From contig RPFO01001641.1 in assembly GCA_009746045.1 (NCBI GenBank), positions 1 to 35,000 on the forward strand: a stretch of 35,000 nt of DNA, given 5' to 3'. Each line of letters opens with the position of its first letter. Positions within the stretch are counted from its first letter, which is position 1. Source of the DNA: Mesostigma viride (lineage: Eukaryota > Streptophyta > Mesostigmatophyceae > Mesostigmatales > Mesostigmataceae). A program made the translations under genes and the position numbers. The notes under the pieces were generated by a model. It saw only the letters and a program-made list of their open reading frames with translations. It was not told where the DNA came from and searched no databases. Below, one piece after another: positions 21,411 to 30,676 of the stretch.

Positions 21411-22025
21411 AACACGGAATACAGCAAAGTACAAAGCATTCATGTAAGACAATGCGGGACAAATGGGTAACAAATGGGGAGAGTTATATTAATGAAAAGA
21501 GACAACGAACTTGGAAGCATGGCACGCCGAGCCCCCGAGTAAGGTTAAACATTTAGCCACCACGCATTGGGCTTGCCATGAACACCCCATGGAGCGCTAT
21601 GCTAAGGTTTTCTTGCGACCCCATGTTGTGTGTGGCTTGTCAGTAATGTGCTAGTAGGAAAGGACAAGCCACGAGGTTAAGATAAGATTACGCCCGGCAT
21701 AGGGCTGCCAAACGGGCTCATCTACCATAAACGCTGCAATAAGGCTTCTGTAGAATAAAAATCTATTTCCAAGCAAAACCATACCGTAAACCAAAACTAG
21801 CAGGCCATAAAGACCAATCACAGGCCAATCAACAAAACCCAAAGAACATTCAGCCAAAAGAGTTACATTATGCACTACTACAATATTTGATATGGCCTTG
21901 GTGAACACCATGAAAGCTAAGGCAACTAAGAGACCGTGCTTGATAAACGACGCAAATCAGAAAAAGGTTGTTCAATGTATTGATGACATGTAGAGTAAAA
22001 ACAACACGCGCATACCCAAGCGTAC

Positions 22026-22233
22026 CTTTTCTTGGAGCGTACAGCATCCGCGCACCCCGTGCAGTATAAATGAGAGCCAACGAATTGAAGTGGTTCAAGG
22101 CCGGCCACAAGTGGATTGTCCGGATGGGTGCCCGTGTTGTCACAGCAGCGCCTCCCAGAAATACCTCTGCGAGCACACTTGTAGGAGGCCTTCCTTTTCC
22201 TGGTTGCCTTGTTTGTGCCTTCACAACTGGGCA
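22026..22233 (-). CDS. Cys-rich exon, possible zinc-binding segment
   Basis: A minus-strand exon between acceptor ATCCAACACCAG and donor AAGAAAAG|GTACGC, 208 bp, open. It begins PSCEGTNKATRKRKASYKCA and continues with RRGISGRRCCDNTGTHPDNP, LVAGLEPLQFVGSHLYCTGC and ADAVRSKK. Six Cys and two His are spaced as C, C, CC, H, H and C-x2-C, which could bind zinc. The basic RKRK and the Cys pattern are reminiscent of DNA-binding domains of mobile-element proteins, but I cannot name the family. It lies inside the inverted-repeat segment. Confidence 0.45.
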
Positions 22234-22529
22234 CTGGTGTTGGATTTTGTCTTGAACTTCCCTGTTTTGGGTCAGCAACATAAGAAATTAAACACGATGT
22301 TCAGAAACTAATTACAAGTTACAACATAGTCATGGATTTGGTGGGTGCAATTAGCTGGGGACGCCATAAACATAAGTTGCCATTATGAAGCTCACTAACT
22401 GCCTTATATGCAAATAACTCCATTATCATGGAAAGATGCTTACAACAAGAACATTCCAGACCATGTCGCTACCAAGCATGAGCGAGTTCGAACGGGAAAA
22501 TGAGATAACGACATGGAAGGGCAACGTAC

Positions 22530-22696
22530 GTTGGAAAACGGTTGTCCGCCGTGCTGACCAATCGGTGCCGGCGCTGCCGCAGGTGGAGGTGCTCCAACAT
22601 GGGAAGGTGGCGGAGAAAGTGGCGGAGAAGGTGGCGGAGAAGGTGGCGGTGGCGGTGGCGGTGGCGGTGGCGGTGGCGGTGGCGGTGGCGGTGGGG
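22530..22696 (-). CDS. Candidate Pro-rich exon
   Basis: The minus strand encodes a proline run (from the GGTGGC repeat) followed by SPPPSHVGAPPPAAAPAPIG and QHGGQPFSN, ending at a strong donor (CCAAC|GTACGT) after 22530. The phase does not join directly to the Cys-rich exon at 22233 without another exon. Its upstream border is unclear because no good acceptor precedes the proline run. Confidence 0.3.
22610..22693. repeat. GGTGGC hexamer and GGTGGCGGAGAA 12-mer repeat
   Basis: Three 12-bp GTGGCGGAGAA(A/G) units lead into about nine GGTGGC hexamers. The run reads Pro on the minus strand or Val/Ala on the plus strand. Confidence 0.85.
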
Positions 22697-23493
22697 GTGG
22701 CGGGGAAGCAGAGAAAGATAATACGTGAGAGTACGTAATACGCAAGAGTACGCGTATCCGTAGGCATACGTTTAACATCCGTACGGCAAAGCTGCGTATG
22801 ATGTATAGTCTGCGTACGAAACGTATCATATGCCACACTATTTCCCTTTGCGGGGAAGGTGGCGGGGGAGGGGGAGGGATGCTTTCCCCGCGCTGTGAGG
22901 AAGGATGCTTGCGTTGCCGCACCGCTTTACGCCGAGCGAGAAGGCGGCGAACAATACCGCGATGCCTGGGTCGCCGAACTGACTGCCGTTTTGGAGCGAT
23001 GCATTGTGCCTTGTGCCAAATGCAGACATGGACATAAGGAGAGCACCTCGGCATATCCCTGCTCAGCAACGCGCAAAAGGAAAAAGGGCAGCGAAGAAAG
23101 AAGTTATGAACTACCTCGATCGCACCTCAAAATGGCCAAGCAAGTCTAGGCATAGCTGCATGGGGCTGCCAATATAACTCCAAAAATAAACCCTAACTTA
23201 AGAATAGCTTCCGCTAGATCCCAATAGGCTAGGCCCACCGCGTGCCGCACGTGGCGCCAAGAAGTATCTGAAACAACTCATCATTGTGTATTCCGCTGGA
23301 AACTGAAAGAGGAGCATTCAGTGCATTAGTCGTTTTAGGGTAGCATGGATTCCTTACCTCAGACCAACATGTAGTGCCAATAACGCCAAGGTGATCCACC
23401 ATGTGGATGCATGAAGATCTGCACCACATTGCCGCGTGACAAGGTATGAACATACCAACAAAGTTGCAGAGCAAGCCGTTCTCAGGAGGGCTA

Positions 23494-24074
23494 TTACCCA
23501 ACCATAAAGCCCCATGGCATAACGCTTCCATCTCGTGCAAAAGGACAACTATGACCTAGAAATTCAGAAAATATATTCTTAGTCTTTCCCTCTACTCCTT
23601 GCTTACCTGGGTTGATAGGCGCGACAACTGAAAACTTCGCAGGCACCCGCGCGCGCTCTTGCACCGCCACATGCCCTACATGGATAACCACCAACCAAAC
23701 ATGAAAAAAGGGTATAACTAGAAGGATTAAGGAAAGAGGAAATGCATTTAATTCATATAGTTAATATCGCCATGAAATTGTATGTTGAAGTAATAATGGG
23801 CCGAAATATGCACATCGGGAACACGTCCCATTAATGCACATGCGAAGCTAATGTCAGGACAACGCATCATTAACAAGGGGGGGTCCGCATGCGCAAGACG
23901 AAGCAAGTACAGTTAATATGATGTGCCATTTGGACAGAAACTGGAATAAGGGCTTAACGCCTTACCTAAGGCACAGACCCACACGATGCCGCTGACCGCT
24001 AGAAAAATTGCGAGGATGGCCACCAGCACACCCTGTCTGGTGCTGGTCAAGCAGCAAAGGCAGGGCCGGGCCAT
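23494..24074 (-). CDS. Small spliced ORF: 79-residue single-pass membrane protein (predicted)
   Basis: Three minus-strand exons join in phase: 24074-23966 (ATG to donor CTTAG|GTAAGG), 23675-23607 (acceptor CATGTAG, donor CCCAG|GTAAGC) and 23555-23494 (acceptor AATTTCTAG, stop TAA). The product starts MARPCLCCLTSTRQ and then has a hydrophobic helix of about 21 residues (GVLVAILAIFLAVSGIVWVC). A basic, polar part follows (HVAVQERARVPAKFS), then a short tail containing CPFARDGSVMPWG. The N-terminal Cys cluster and single helix suggest a small membrane or signal-anchor protein. I recognise no family. Both introns have textbook donors, which argues against chance, but no second gene copy is available for comparison. 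Confidence 0.45.
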
Positions 24075-24432
24075 GAAAGCTGGAGGTCACGAGCACTTTG
24101 TTGCAGTGGATGTAAACGACCCCCCTGTTTGGAGCACAAAAGGCGAGAAGCAAATTAAAAACGGAAAGCGCCAGTCATACACCGCGCAGCTCGCGAGAAT
24201 TCCAGGAACCAGTTTTTGTGTGATATTCGCATTTAGATGTCGTGCATAACCATTCCTTTATTATCGCACACACCAGTAAACAGTACAAGGATTTGCGTCA
24301 ACCCAGCTAAATGCCGAGGGTGCCACGGACGTGTATGCCAGCGAGCTCGAGTCTGGCGAGCAATCACTCAAACATGTCCACTGTCCCTAAGCCGAGCATC
24401 ACCCTAACATGTCCGCCATTGCTACGTTTTAT

Positions 24433-24643
24433 CATCCTTGACTGCGCTTGTAGTCAACAAAGAAATTAGCCAAGTCCTACAGTAATTGGCGCGGCAGGCC
24501 CTTTTTTCCCGCGTAACTCGTGTGCCGGTCCGGCGCGGCGTGGCCTGGGCAGGCGCGTCGGACTTAGTGCGGTGGTGTCCCGGAACCCCGCACTCACCCC
24601 CGCACTAGAGTTTGTGTCATCAGAGCCAAATTATGCGCTTCCG
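24433..24643 (-). repeat. 211-bp inverted repeat, right copy
   Basis: Exact reverse complement of 15492-15702. Together the two copies bound 9152 bp. Perfect identity means the pair is young or is kept alike by gene conversion. The right copy ends about 500 bp upstream of the GEX1-like start codon, so it may contribute to or disturb that gene's promoter region. Confidence 0.95.
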
Positions 24644-25148
24644 ACTCCGCCTACCCGGCACTGATCGAAGGAGCCGTTGGAGTCAAAACTTAAACCTACC
24701 CAGGACTTCCCCGAAAGTTCACTACCGTTCCAAACTTTCTACGTACCCAGTTTCTCCTGTGAAAGGGCGCGCTCCATGTACATATTACGTCGCTGATAAT
24801 ATTTTGGATACATATTCCTTCGTGAAAAAGACAAGCGGGCGAATCCAGCAAAGAGGAAGATGCTTGTATACTCAAACGCGTACAAACCTAAAAGTAGAAA
24901 GAGCACGAGGAACCGCGTAAAGAATGTGGCGTGGAAATTAGGTACTGAAATGAAAGCCGCTGACAGCTGCGCTAGGGAATCTGCGTTCGCTTTAGCGTGC
25001 TTGAATTAAGTTACAAGTCAAGTCATACTTGAAATCGCTTCGCAGAAATCGCTTTCTACCATGTTATTTGATTGGGATGCGCTGGTAAGAAGTTGACGGT
25101 TGAGGGAGGGGTCTTGGTCAAATCTGCTTGGAAAACGAAGGCCGAAAA

Positions 25149-25367
25149 ATGTGGGAGCGGAAGTTCCCGCCCGTCAATTGTCTTCTTTGCAAGCTATTGC
25201 TGGCGATCTCATTCACTCAGTGTTTTGCACTCGTCGCTCTGGCCGGGAGTAGAACTTTCGGCAACTTCGAGGCAGACTCGGCAGTGGGACCGGCGCGGTT
25301 GTCTGAGGAAGGGAAAGGGCAGCTTCAAGCGATTAAGATTAAAGCTGAGTCGGGGTCATGTTGGAAG
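25149..25367 (+). CDS. GEX1: GEX1/Brambleberry-like karyogamy protein, exon 1
   Basis: This exon starts the best-identified gene in the window. GEX1 (plants, algae), Kar5 (fungi) and Brambleberry (fish) are nuclear-envelope proteins needed for nuclear fusion after fertilisation. ATG at 25149 is the first in frame after a stop at 25101. The product opens with a hydrophobic signal segment (LLCKLLLAISFTQCFALVAL), then GSRTFGNFEAD and a charged stretch ending ESGSCWK at donor AAG|GTGGGA. The Ser-Cys-Trp before the junction is where the family's first conserved cysteine falls. The exon is 73 codons, phase 0. Identification rests on the joined pattern of all seven exons, not on this one alone. Confidence 0.7.
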
Positions 25368-25799
25368 GTGGGATTTCCAACGATTCTTGATTTTTCTTGT
25401 AAATGCAAGGGCGGCGCTGTCTTGGCGTGTGAGGCTGGCACCGAGAAGCTTGCGGCGATAAACAGAGCCTCTTTTGTGTGGTCAATGTTACTATCATTAC
25501 ACTACCTTGAACTGCTATACAAGCTGCCCCTGTTGGAGGAAGACAATTTGGAAGTTGGCGTGAACTAGGAGGCACGCTAGGTCAACGCAGATAAGGCTAT
25601 TGTCCTGCAGAGGCTCAGAATGAAATCGCTGATACCCGTCTTGCTTTCCCCGCCATTCCCTGCCTGTCTGTGGGTGATGGGTGATAGCATCGCCACAGGC
25701 AACTCCTACAGCCCCCTTGTGTCATGCCCTCGTGGTGGCTGCGCTCATCGGCAATAACACAGACTCCCACCTGTGCTGCCTACTTGTGCTGGCGTCCAG

Positions 25800-25903
25800 G
25801 AAGGGTACTCCAAGCTCGAGGACAGCTGTCGGTCGATCCTCAGCGACATCGACAAGAAAAACAGCCTGGCCCTGCACTTCACCAATTGCATGCTCCAATA
25901 CAG
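25800..25903 (+). CDS. GEX1: GEX1-like, exon 2
   Basis: The exon follows acceptor CTGGCGTCCAG and joins in phase, giving CW-K/E-GYSKLEDSC and then RSILSDIDKKNSLALHFTNC and MLQ. The spacing Cys-Trp-x3-Tyr-x2-Leu-x3-Cys, then Ala-Leu/Trp-His-x3-Cys, is the cysteine-rich luminal head typical of GEX1/KAR5 proteins as I know them. The donor (TACAG|GTGTGT) sits inside a 30-bp triplicated sequence, so alternative donors exist nearby. Confidence 0.8.
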
Positions 25904-25978
25904 GTGTGTCGCCCACTCCATGCTCCAACATGGGTGTGCGATTGATTTCATGCTGCTCGTCAGGTGCGCATTCAACTG
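25889..25978 (+). repeat. 30-bp triplication over the exon 2 donor
   Basis: Three 30-bp units, each starting CATGCT(C/G)C and carrying a GGTGTG or GGTGCG centre, at 25889-25918, 25919-25948 and 25949-25978. The used donor is in the first; the third holds another possible donor (GTCAG|GTGCGC). Confidence 0.65.
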
Positions 25979-26481
25979 CATGCTGCTTATTGAAAGAGAT
26001 GTGCTTTTGGTGCTCCGCAGAGAGTGGGATACGTGTCGTTGGGGGAACTGTTACTGTCTCCAGCAACTGCATGCGGCCGGCGGTGTTCACCAAGTTGGTT
26101 TGGTCAGAGGCATAGTAGCACGCGCGCTATATGGGACTTGTGACTTCGGTCTTACAGCCTAGGGCGTGGACATCGTGGCTTATGGTGTAGCGCCATCCAA
26201 CTCATCATCCCCAAGGGGCCATGTTGGCGTTGTCGCTGCTCCGCGCTCTACGGCCGTGTCACGGGTCGGACCCGCGGTTCCCAAGCATCCTCATCAAGGG
26301 TCGCCCCTGCCCGCGTGGGCAGGGTCCATCACCGCGGTGATCGCTGGTGATGGCTTTCTGTACTTGGATACAAATTTGCTGAACTGTGTTTTCTTGTTAT
26401 TTCTTGTTTTCCTGGGTTGCTCGTTGGCTGCCTTTTGCTTTGGATGGGTGGCTCATTGGCTGCGCTTGCGCTGGAGGGCAG

Positions 26482-26638
26482 CGGCATCCCCTTCCCCTGC
26501 GAACCCGAGATGCCGACCCAGCAGTGCATGGGGCACCTTGCTACGACCAGCGACGACAAGCCGTGGACCACATTCAACGAGTATTCCAGCCACCTGGACG
26601 CCGTATGCTACTACCTGCAGAACGAGCTGTTCCATGAG
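26482..26638 (+). CDS. GEX1: GEX1-like, exon 3
   Basis: Phase-2 joining from the previous exon (AG|C) gives SGIPFPCEPEMPTQQCMGHL, followed by WTTFNEYSSHLDAVCYYLQN and ELFHE before donor GAG|GTGCGG. The SGxPxxPC, x-Cys and Ile/Val-Cys-x2-Leu-Gln landmarks complete the conserved Cys-rich domain. The acceptor (CTGGAGGGCAG) has a weak pyrimidine tract but gives the only phase-consistent join. Confidence 0.8.
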
Positions 26639-26753
26639 GTGCGGGGGGGAGCAAGGCGTCATAAAGGCGAGGGGACCTTGAATCATCCTGTCGTTGTGGT
26701 ATTGTTGCAGTCGTGACACTATGGCCGGCTTCTACTAGTGCTGTAGAGCTGAG

Positions 26754-26846
26754 GAAAAGGTCACAAGAGTCACCAACGCCGTTTGTACCACTCTGATCTA
26801 CAATGCTGATCTTGCGCTAGAGCGGCTAGCTTCAACGTTGCTATAG
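26754..26846 (+). CDS. GEX1: GEX1-like, exon 4 (ends in an in-frame TAG)
   Basis: The exon is inferred between acceptor AGCTGAG and donor CTATAG|GTGCTG. The peptide EKVTRVTNAVCTTLIYNADL plus ALERLASTLL is the right length and character for the start of the family's long coiled coil and joins in phase to exon 3. The final codon before the donor is TAG. A Gln codon (CAG) there would give a normal reading and also a more usual splice junction, so a single C-to-T change, an error or RNA-level correction are all possible. Confidence 0.6.
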   Translation, partial: EKVTRVTNAVCTTLIYNADLALERLASTLL

Positions 26847-26944
26847 GTGCTGCCAGCACTACAGCCCTGACCACAAGTACCATCATAACTGCCGCCAACG
26901 TGTGACTGCCCGCATGTACGTTTGTCTGCTCCCCACCACCAACC

Positions 26945-26992
26945 ATGCGTGCGTGCCCTAAACCCTAAACCCTAAACAATGCGTGCGTGCCC
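26945..26992. repeat. Telomere-repeat insertion with 14-bp flanking duplication (intron 4)
   Basis: Three CCCTAAA heptamers (26956-26976) lie between two copies of ATGCGTGCGTGCCC, at 26945-26958 and 26979-26992. The first copy's terminal CCC doubles as the start of the telomere tract. Confidence 0.9.
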
Positions 26993-27029
26993 ATGTGAGT
27001 GTTGCTTGTGTCTGTTTCACGGCCCACAG

Positions 27030-27251
27030 CGCGTGGAGGGCGCGGTCCACCACCTCCAGCGCGGCGTGTTCGAGTCCATCCAAGGCATGGCCGCGCTGCA
27101 GGCTAGCGCGCAGTTTGTCGACGCCACGCTGCGCCAGGTCACCGAGGCGCAGGGGCAGCTGGGTGAGGGGCAGCGACAACTGAGCGACGCGATGCAGCGG
27201 GACTTTAAAGAGCTGGGCGGCCTCGCGCTGTCGCTTGGCAACGGCCTGCAG
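27030..27251 (+). CDS. GEX1: GEX1-like, exon 5 (coiled coil)
   Basis: A 74-codon phase-0 exon between acceptor CACGGCCCACAG and donor CTGCAG|GTGCGT. It begins RVEGAVHHLQRGVFESIQGM and continues TEAQGQLGEGQRQLSDAMQR to ALSLGNGLQ. Heptad-like Leu and a Gln-rich helix match the central coiled coil of GEX1/KAR5, including a LGEGQxQL motif. It is strongly GC-rich compared with the unknown gene at the left of the window. Confidence 0.85.
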
Positions 27252-27484
27252 GTGCGTGGCGCCAGGCTGATGGCGCGCATGCGTGACATACAACACCTGC
27301 ATGTCATCCTGGAGGGTGTTCTCACCGATCATCCCCCCCACGTCATGCTGATATATACCTGGGGCGTCTGGTGGCTTATGGCCTGGGCGGGATGGAAAGG
27401 GCCCCTGACGTGTGCTCGGATGAGCACGCCCCTACTCTATGCCGGTTTGGTACGTGAGGTAGCACAGACAGGTACATGCGCCCT

Positions 27485-29090
27485 CAAGTTTGCAGGTGCT
27501 TGCGTCTGAGGGCTCGTGTTTCGGTTGGGGCAAGTGTAGGCTTTGAGAGCAGGTGCTTGCGTCTGAGGGCTCGTGTTTCGGTTGGGGCAAGTGTAGGCTT
27601 TGAGAGCAGGTGCTTGCGTCTGAGGGCAAGTGTTTCGGTTGTGGCAAGTGTAGGCTTTGAGAGCAGGTGCTTGAGTCTGAGGGCGAGTGTTTCGGTTGGG
27701 GCAAGTGTAGGCTTTGAGAGCAGGTGCTTGCGTCTGAGGGCGGGTGTTTCGGTTGGGGCAAGTGTAGGCTTTGAGAGCAGGTGCTTGCGTCTGAGGGCGA
27801 GTGTTTCGGTTGTGGCAAGTGTAGGCTTTGAGAGCAGGTGCTTGCGTCTGAGGGCAAGTGTTTCGGTTGTGGCAAGTGTAGGCTTTGAGAGCAGGTGCTT
27901 GCGTCTGAGGGCTGGTGTTTCGGTTGTGGCAAGTGTAGGCTTTGAGAGCAGGTGCTTGCGTCTGAGGGCTGGTGTTTCGGTTGTGGCAAGTGTAGGCTTT
28001 GAGAGCAGGTGCTTGCGTCTGAGGGCGAGTGTTTCGGTTGTGGCAAGTGTAGGCTTTGAGAGCAGGTGCTTGCGTCTGAGGGCGAGTGTTTCGGTTGTGG
28101 CAAGTGTAGGCTTTGAGAGCAGGTGCTTGCGTCTGAGGGCGGGTGTTTCGGTTGGGGCAAGTGTAGCCTTTGAGAGCAGGTGCTTGAGTCTGAGGGCGAG
28201 CGTTTCGGTTGTGGCAAGTGTAGGCTTTGAGAGCAGGTGCTTGCGTCTGAGGGCAAGTGTTTCGGTTGTGGCAAGTGTAGGCTTTGAGAGCAGGTGCTTG
28301 CGTCTGAGGGCTCGTGTTTCGGTTGTGGCAAGTGTAGGCTTTGAGAGCAGGTGCTTGCGTCTGAGGGCGAGCGTTTCGGTTGTGGCAAGTGTAGGCTTTG
28401 AGAGCAGGTGCTTGAGTCTGAGGGCGAGTGTTTCGGTTGTGGCAAGTGTAGGCTTTGAGAGCAGGTGCTTGCGTCTGAGGGCGGGTGTTTCGGTTGGGGC
28501 AAGTGTAGGCTTTGAGAGCAGGTGCTTGCGTCTGAGGGCGAGTGTTTCGGTTGTGGCAAGTGTAGGCTTTGAGAGCAGGTGCTTGCGTCTGAGGGCGAGC
28601 GTTTCGGTTGTGGCAAGTGTAGGCTTTGAGAGCAGGTGCTTGCGTCTGAGGGCGAGTGTTTCGGTTGTGGCAAGTGTAGGCTTTGAGAGCAGGTGCTTGC
28701 GTCTGAGGGCTGGTGTTTCGGTTGTGGCAAGTGTAGGCTTTGAGAGCAGGTGCTTGCGTCTAAGGGCGAGTGTTTCGGTTGTGGCAAGTGTAGGCTTTGA
28801 GAGCAGCTGCTTGCGTCTGAGGGCTGGTGTTTCGGTTGGGGCAAGTGTAGGCTTTGAGAGCAGGTGCTTGCGTCTAAGGGCGAGTGTTTCGGTTGTGGCA
28901 AGTGTAGGCTTTGAGAGCAGGTGCTTGCGTCTGAGGGCGGGTGTTTCGGTTGTGGCAAGTGTAGGCTTTGAGAGCAGGTGCTTGCGTCTGAGGGCGAGTG
29001 TTTTGGTTGTGGCAAGTGTAGGCTTTGAGAGCAGGTGCTTGCGTCTGAGGGCGAGTGTTTCGGTTGTGGCAAGTGTAGGCTTTGAGAAGG
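27485..29090. repeat. 57-bp minisatellite in intron 5, about 28 copies
   Basis: Regular 57-bp units, each with TTTGAGAGCAGGTGCTTGCG, TCTGAGGGC, then GTGTTTCGGTTG(T/G)GGCAAG and TGTAGGC. Variation is confined to a few positions (GGGC[A/G/T] and TTG[T/G]GG). Since 57 is 19 codons and there are no stops, 19-residue repeats stay open on both strands (plus FESRCLRLR-type, minus SLHLPQPKH-type); I treat both as artefacts. A 3' AG and a GT occur in every unit, so cryptic splicing is possible. Confidence 0.95.
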
Positions 29091-29246
29091 AGGTGTTAGT
29101 ACAATGGTCGTTACATTAACTTGGCACCTAATGAGCTGTGTCAAGTTGGATGTTGTTAGCCAGTGCATCGCAGCTCTGGAAGTCTTGCCGTTGCAGGTGC
29201 TGCATTGGTTTGCCATCTTCTGCCCCCCATCCTGTGTGCTCGTACG

Positions 29247-29347
29247 CCTACTACGTAGCCAGGCATACATTCTGCCTCGTAAAGCCACCCTAAACCCTAA
29301 ACCCTACTAAGTATCCAGGCATACATTCTGCCTCGTAAAGCCACCCT
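29247..29347. repeat. Telomere-repeat insertion with 45-bp flanking duplication (intron 5)
   Basis: Two and a half CCCTAAA units (29288-29305) separate two 45-bp direct copies (29247-29291 and 29303-29347) of a sequence containing CCAGGCATACATTCTGCCTC. The copies differ at only two positions, near their left ends. Confidence 0.9.
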
Positions 29348-29627
29348 TTGCGGCTCGCGGCTGTTGACGCTAGCACCTGCCATATGTGCCGTGGAAGCCT
29401 TGTTGTGTGCATCCAGCGCTTGTTGTGTGCATCCAGCGTGCTTTGGACGCTCCCTGCCGCACCTTGTTTTTGAGCACATGCAGGTGTGGGCTTGAAGCAT
29501 GGACCCATGGCAGTAGTTGCCTGTGGTGCTCTCCACAGTACCCCATTGAGTGACTCACCGCACGTGCACTTGTGGCTGCTTGGCTCACTGCACGCCCCTG
29601 TTTGCCCCCTGTGCGTGCCGCCCCCAG

Positions 29628-29846
29628 AACGTGAGCGCGGAGCAGGCGCGTCTGCGGAAGCAGCATGCGGCGACAGCCCAACAGGCGATGCGCTCCATTG
29701 AGGGCGTGCGCGAGGCCACGCACAGCGTGGGCTTGGCCGTGGGCACCGCGCTGGAGCAGCAAAAGCAGCTGTTGGCAGGGCAGCAGAGCGCGGAGGAGGG
29801 GCTGGTCAGGCTGAGGGAGGCACAGGAGGCCGCGTTCAAGGAGCAG
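29628..29846 (+). CDS. GEX1: GEX1-like, exon 6 (coiled coil with KQKQLL-GQ motif)
   Basis: A 73-codon phase-0 exon between acceptor GTGCCGCCCCCAG and donor GAGCAG|GTGGGC. It contains HSVGLAVGTALEQQKQLLAG followed by QQSAEEGLVRLREAQEAAFK. The LexQKQLLxGQxxAxxGLxxL segment is one of the most recognisable stretches of plant GEX1 and its relatives. A 2.4-kb intron separates it from exon 5. Confidence 0.85.
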
Positions 29847-30202
29847 GTGGGCACGAGAGGGCGGCTGGCATTGCGCCACCACAGGGGTGGCAGGGCCAGG
29901 CCAGCCATGATGTCTTTAGTGTGCGGATTGCCGGTGTCTGGGCACAGATCGTGCAGGCTATCTAATGCTATATGCTCCCCTGTATACAGTCACCTTCTCG
30001 TTGAGTTGCGTTTCGCCAAGTTGCGTTCCTTCGTTAAGTTGCGATGCCGAAGTTTGGGCGGCGACTGCAACTTAAGCCCAGGAGCCACTGCAACTTTGCG
30101 TGGGGCATGCTCTTGATGTGCGGGTGCATGCCACGGTTGCCTCTCACGCTGACACGCGCCACCTGTCACCCTACCCATTACCTTGGCATGCCGCGGCTGC
30201 AG

Positions 30203-30331
30203 GACCGAGCCGTGCATGCACTGGGCAGTGCAGCGTGGGAGTACCACAAGCAGCAGCAGGCGGCACATCATGAGCTGGCAGGCTTGCAGGATGCGCTGCT
30301 GAACAGATCCCGCGAGCTGGCGCGCAAGCAG
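30203..30331 (+). CDS. GEX1: GEX1-like, exon 7 (last one visible)
   Basis: A 43-codon phase-0 exon between acceptor CCGCGGCTGCAG and donor AAGCAG|GTGGGC. It begins DRAVHALGSAAWEYHKQQQA and ends LAGLQDALLNRSRELARKQ. It matches the coiled-coil end that precedes the C-terminal membrane segments in this family. No exon with the expected hydrophobic helices was found in 30332-35000, so the gene is either longer than the window or cut off by the retrotransposon that follows. Confidence 0.8.
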
Positions 30332-30676
30332 GTGGGCATTGTGCAGTGATGGGAACCATAGATGGTGTGCATAGGCCGCCGGTTCCTTGATAAGTTACGT
30401 GAATGTATCCCTACTCGTTTAGGTTCTTGTCGTGGACATGCGCAGCTGTCATGCGCCTGCAGATTTTCTGCCCTGTGTAGCTGGTCCATCAATGCAGTAG
30501 GCAAGCTGGCGGATCATCTTGTCCGTCACTCACGTTCACTTCATCACATTGGAGGGTGTGTAGCTAAGCAGGGATCGAGCTGGCAGTGCTGGGCCAGAAG
30601 GGAAGGGAGAAGGTGGCAGCCCCCAACAAACCCACGCTTCACATGCTAGACGTTGAAGGTACCATATCCTCGGATC

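Noticed and set aside
26166-26681. 171-codon plus-strand ORF with a hydrophobic stretch
   Set aside because: It covers the intron and exon 3 of the GEX1-like gene in the wrong frame; the true exon reads in another frame with the conserved cysteines.
27432-29288. A 618-codon minus-strand ORF and a 547-codon plus-strand ORF of 19-residue repeats
   Set aside because: Both are products of the 57-bp minisatellite inside an intron of the GEX1-like gene. No non-repetitive domain or start context supports them.
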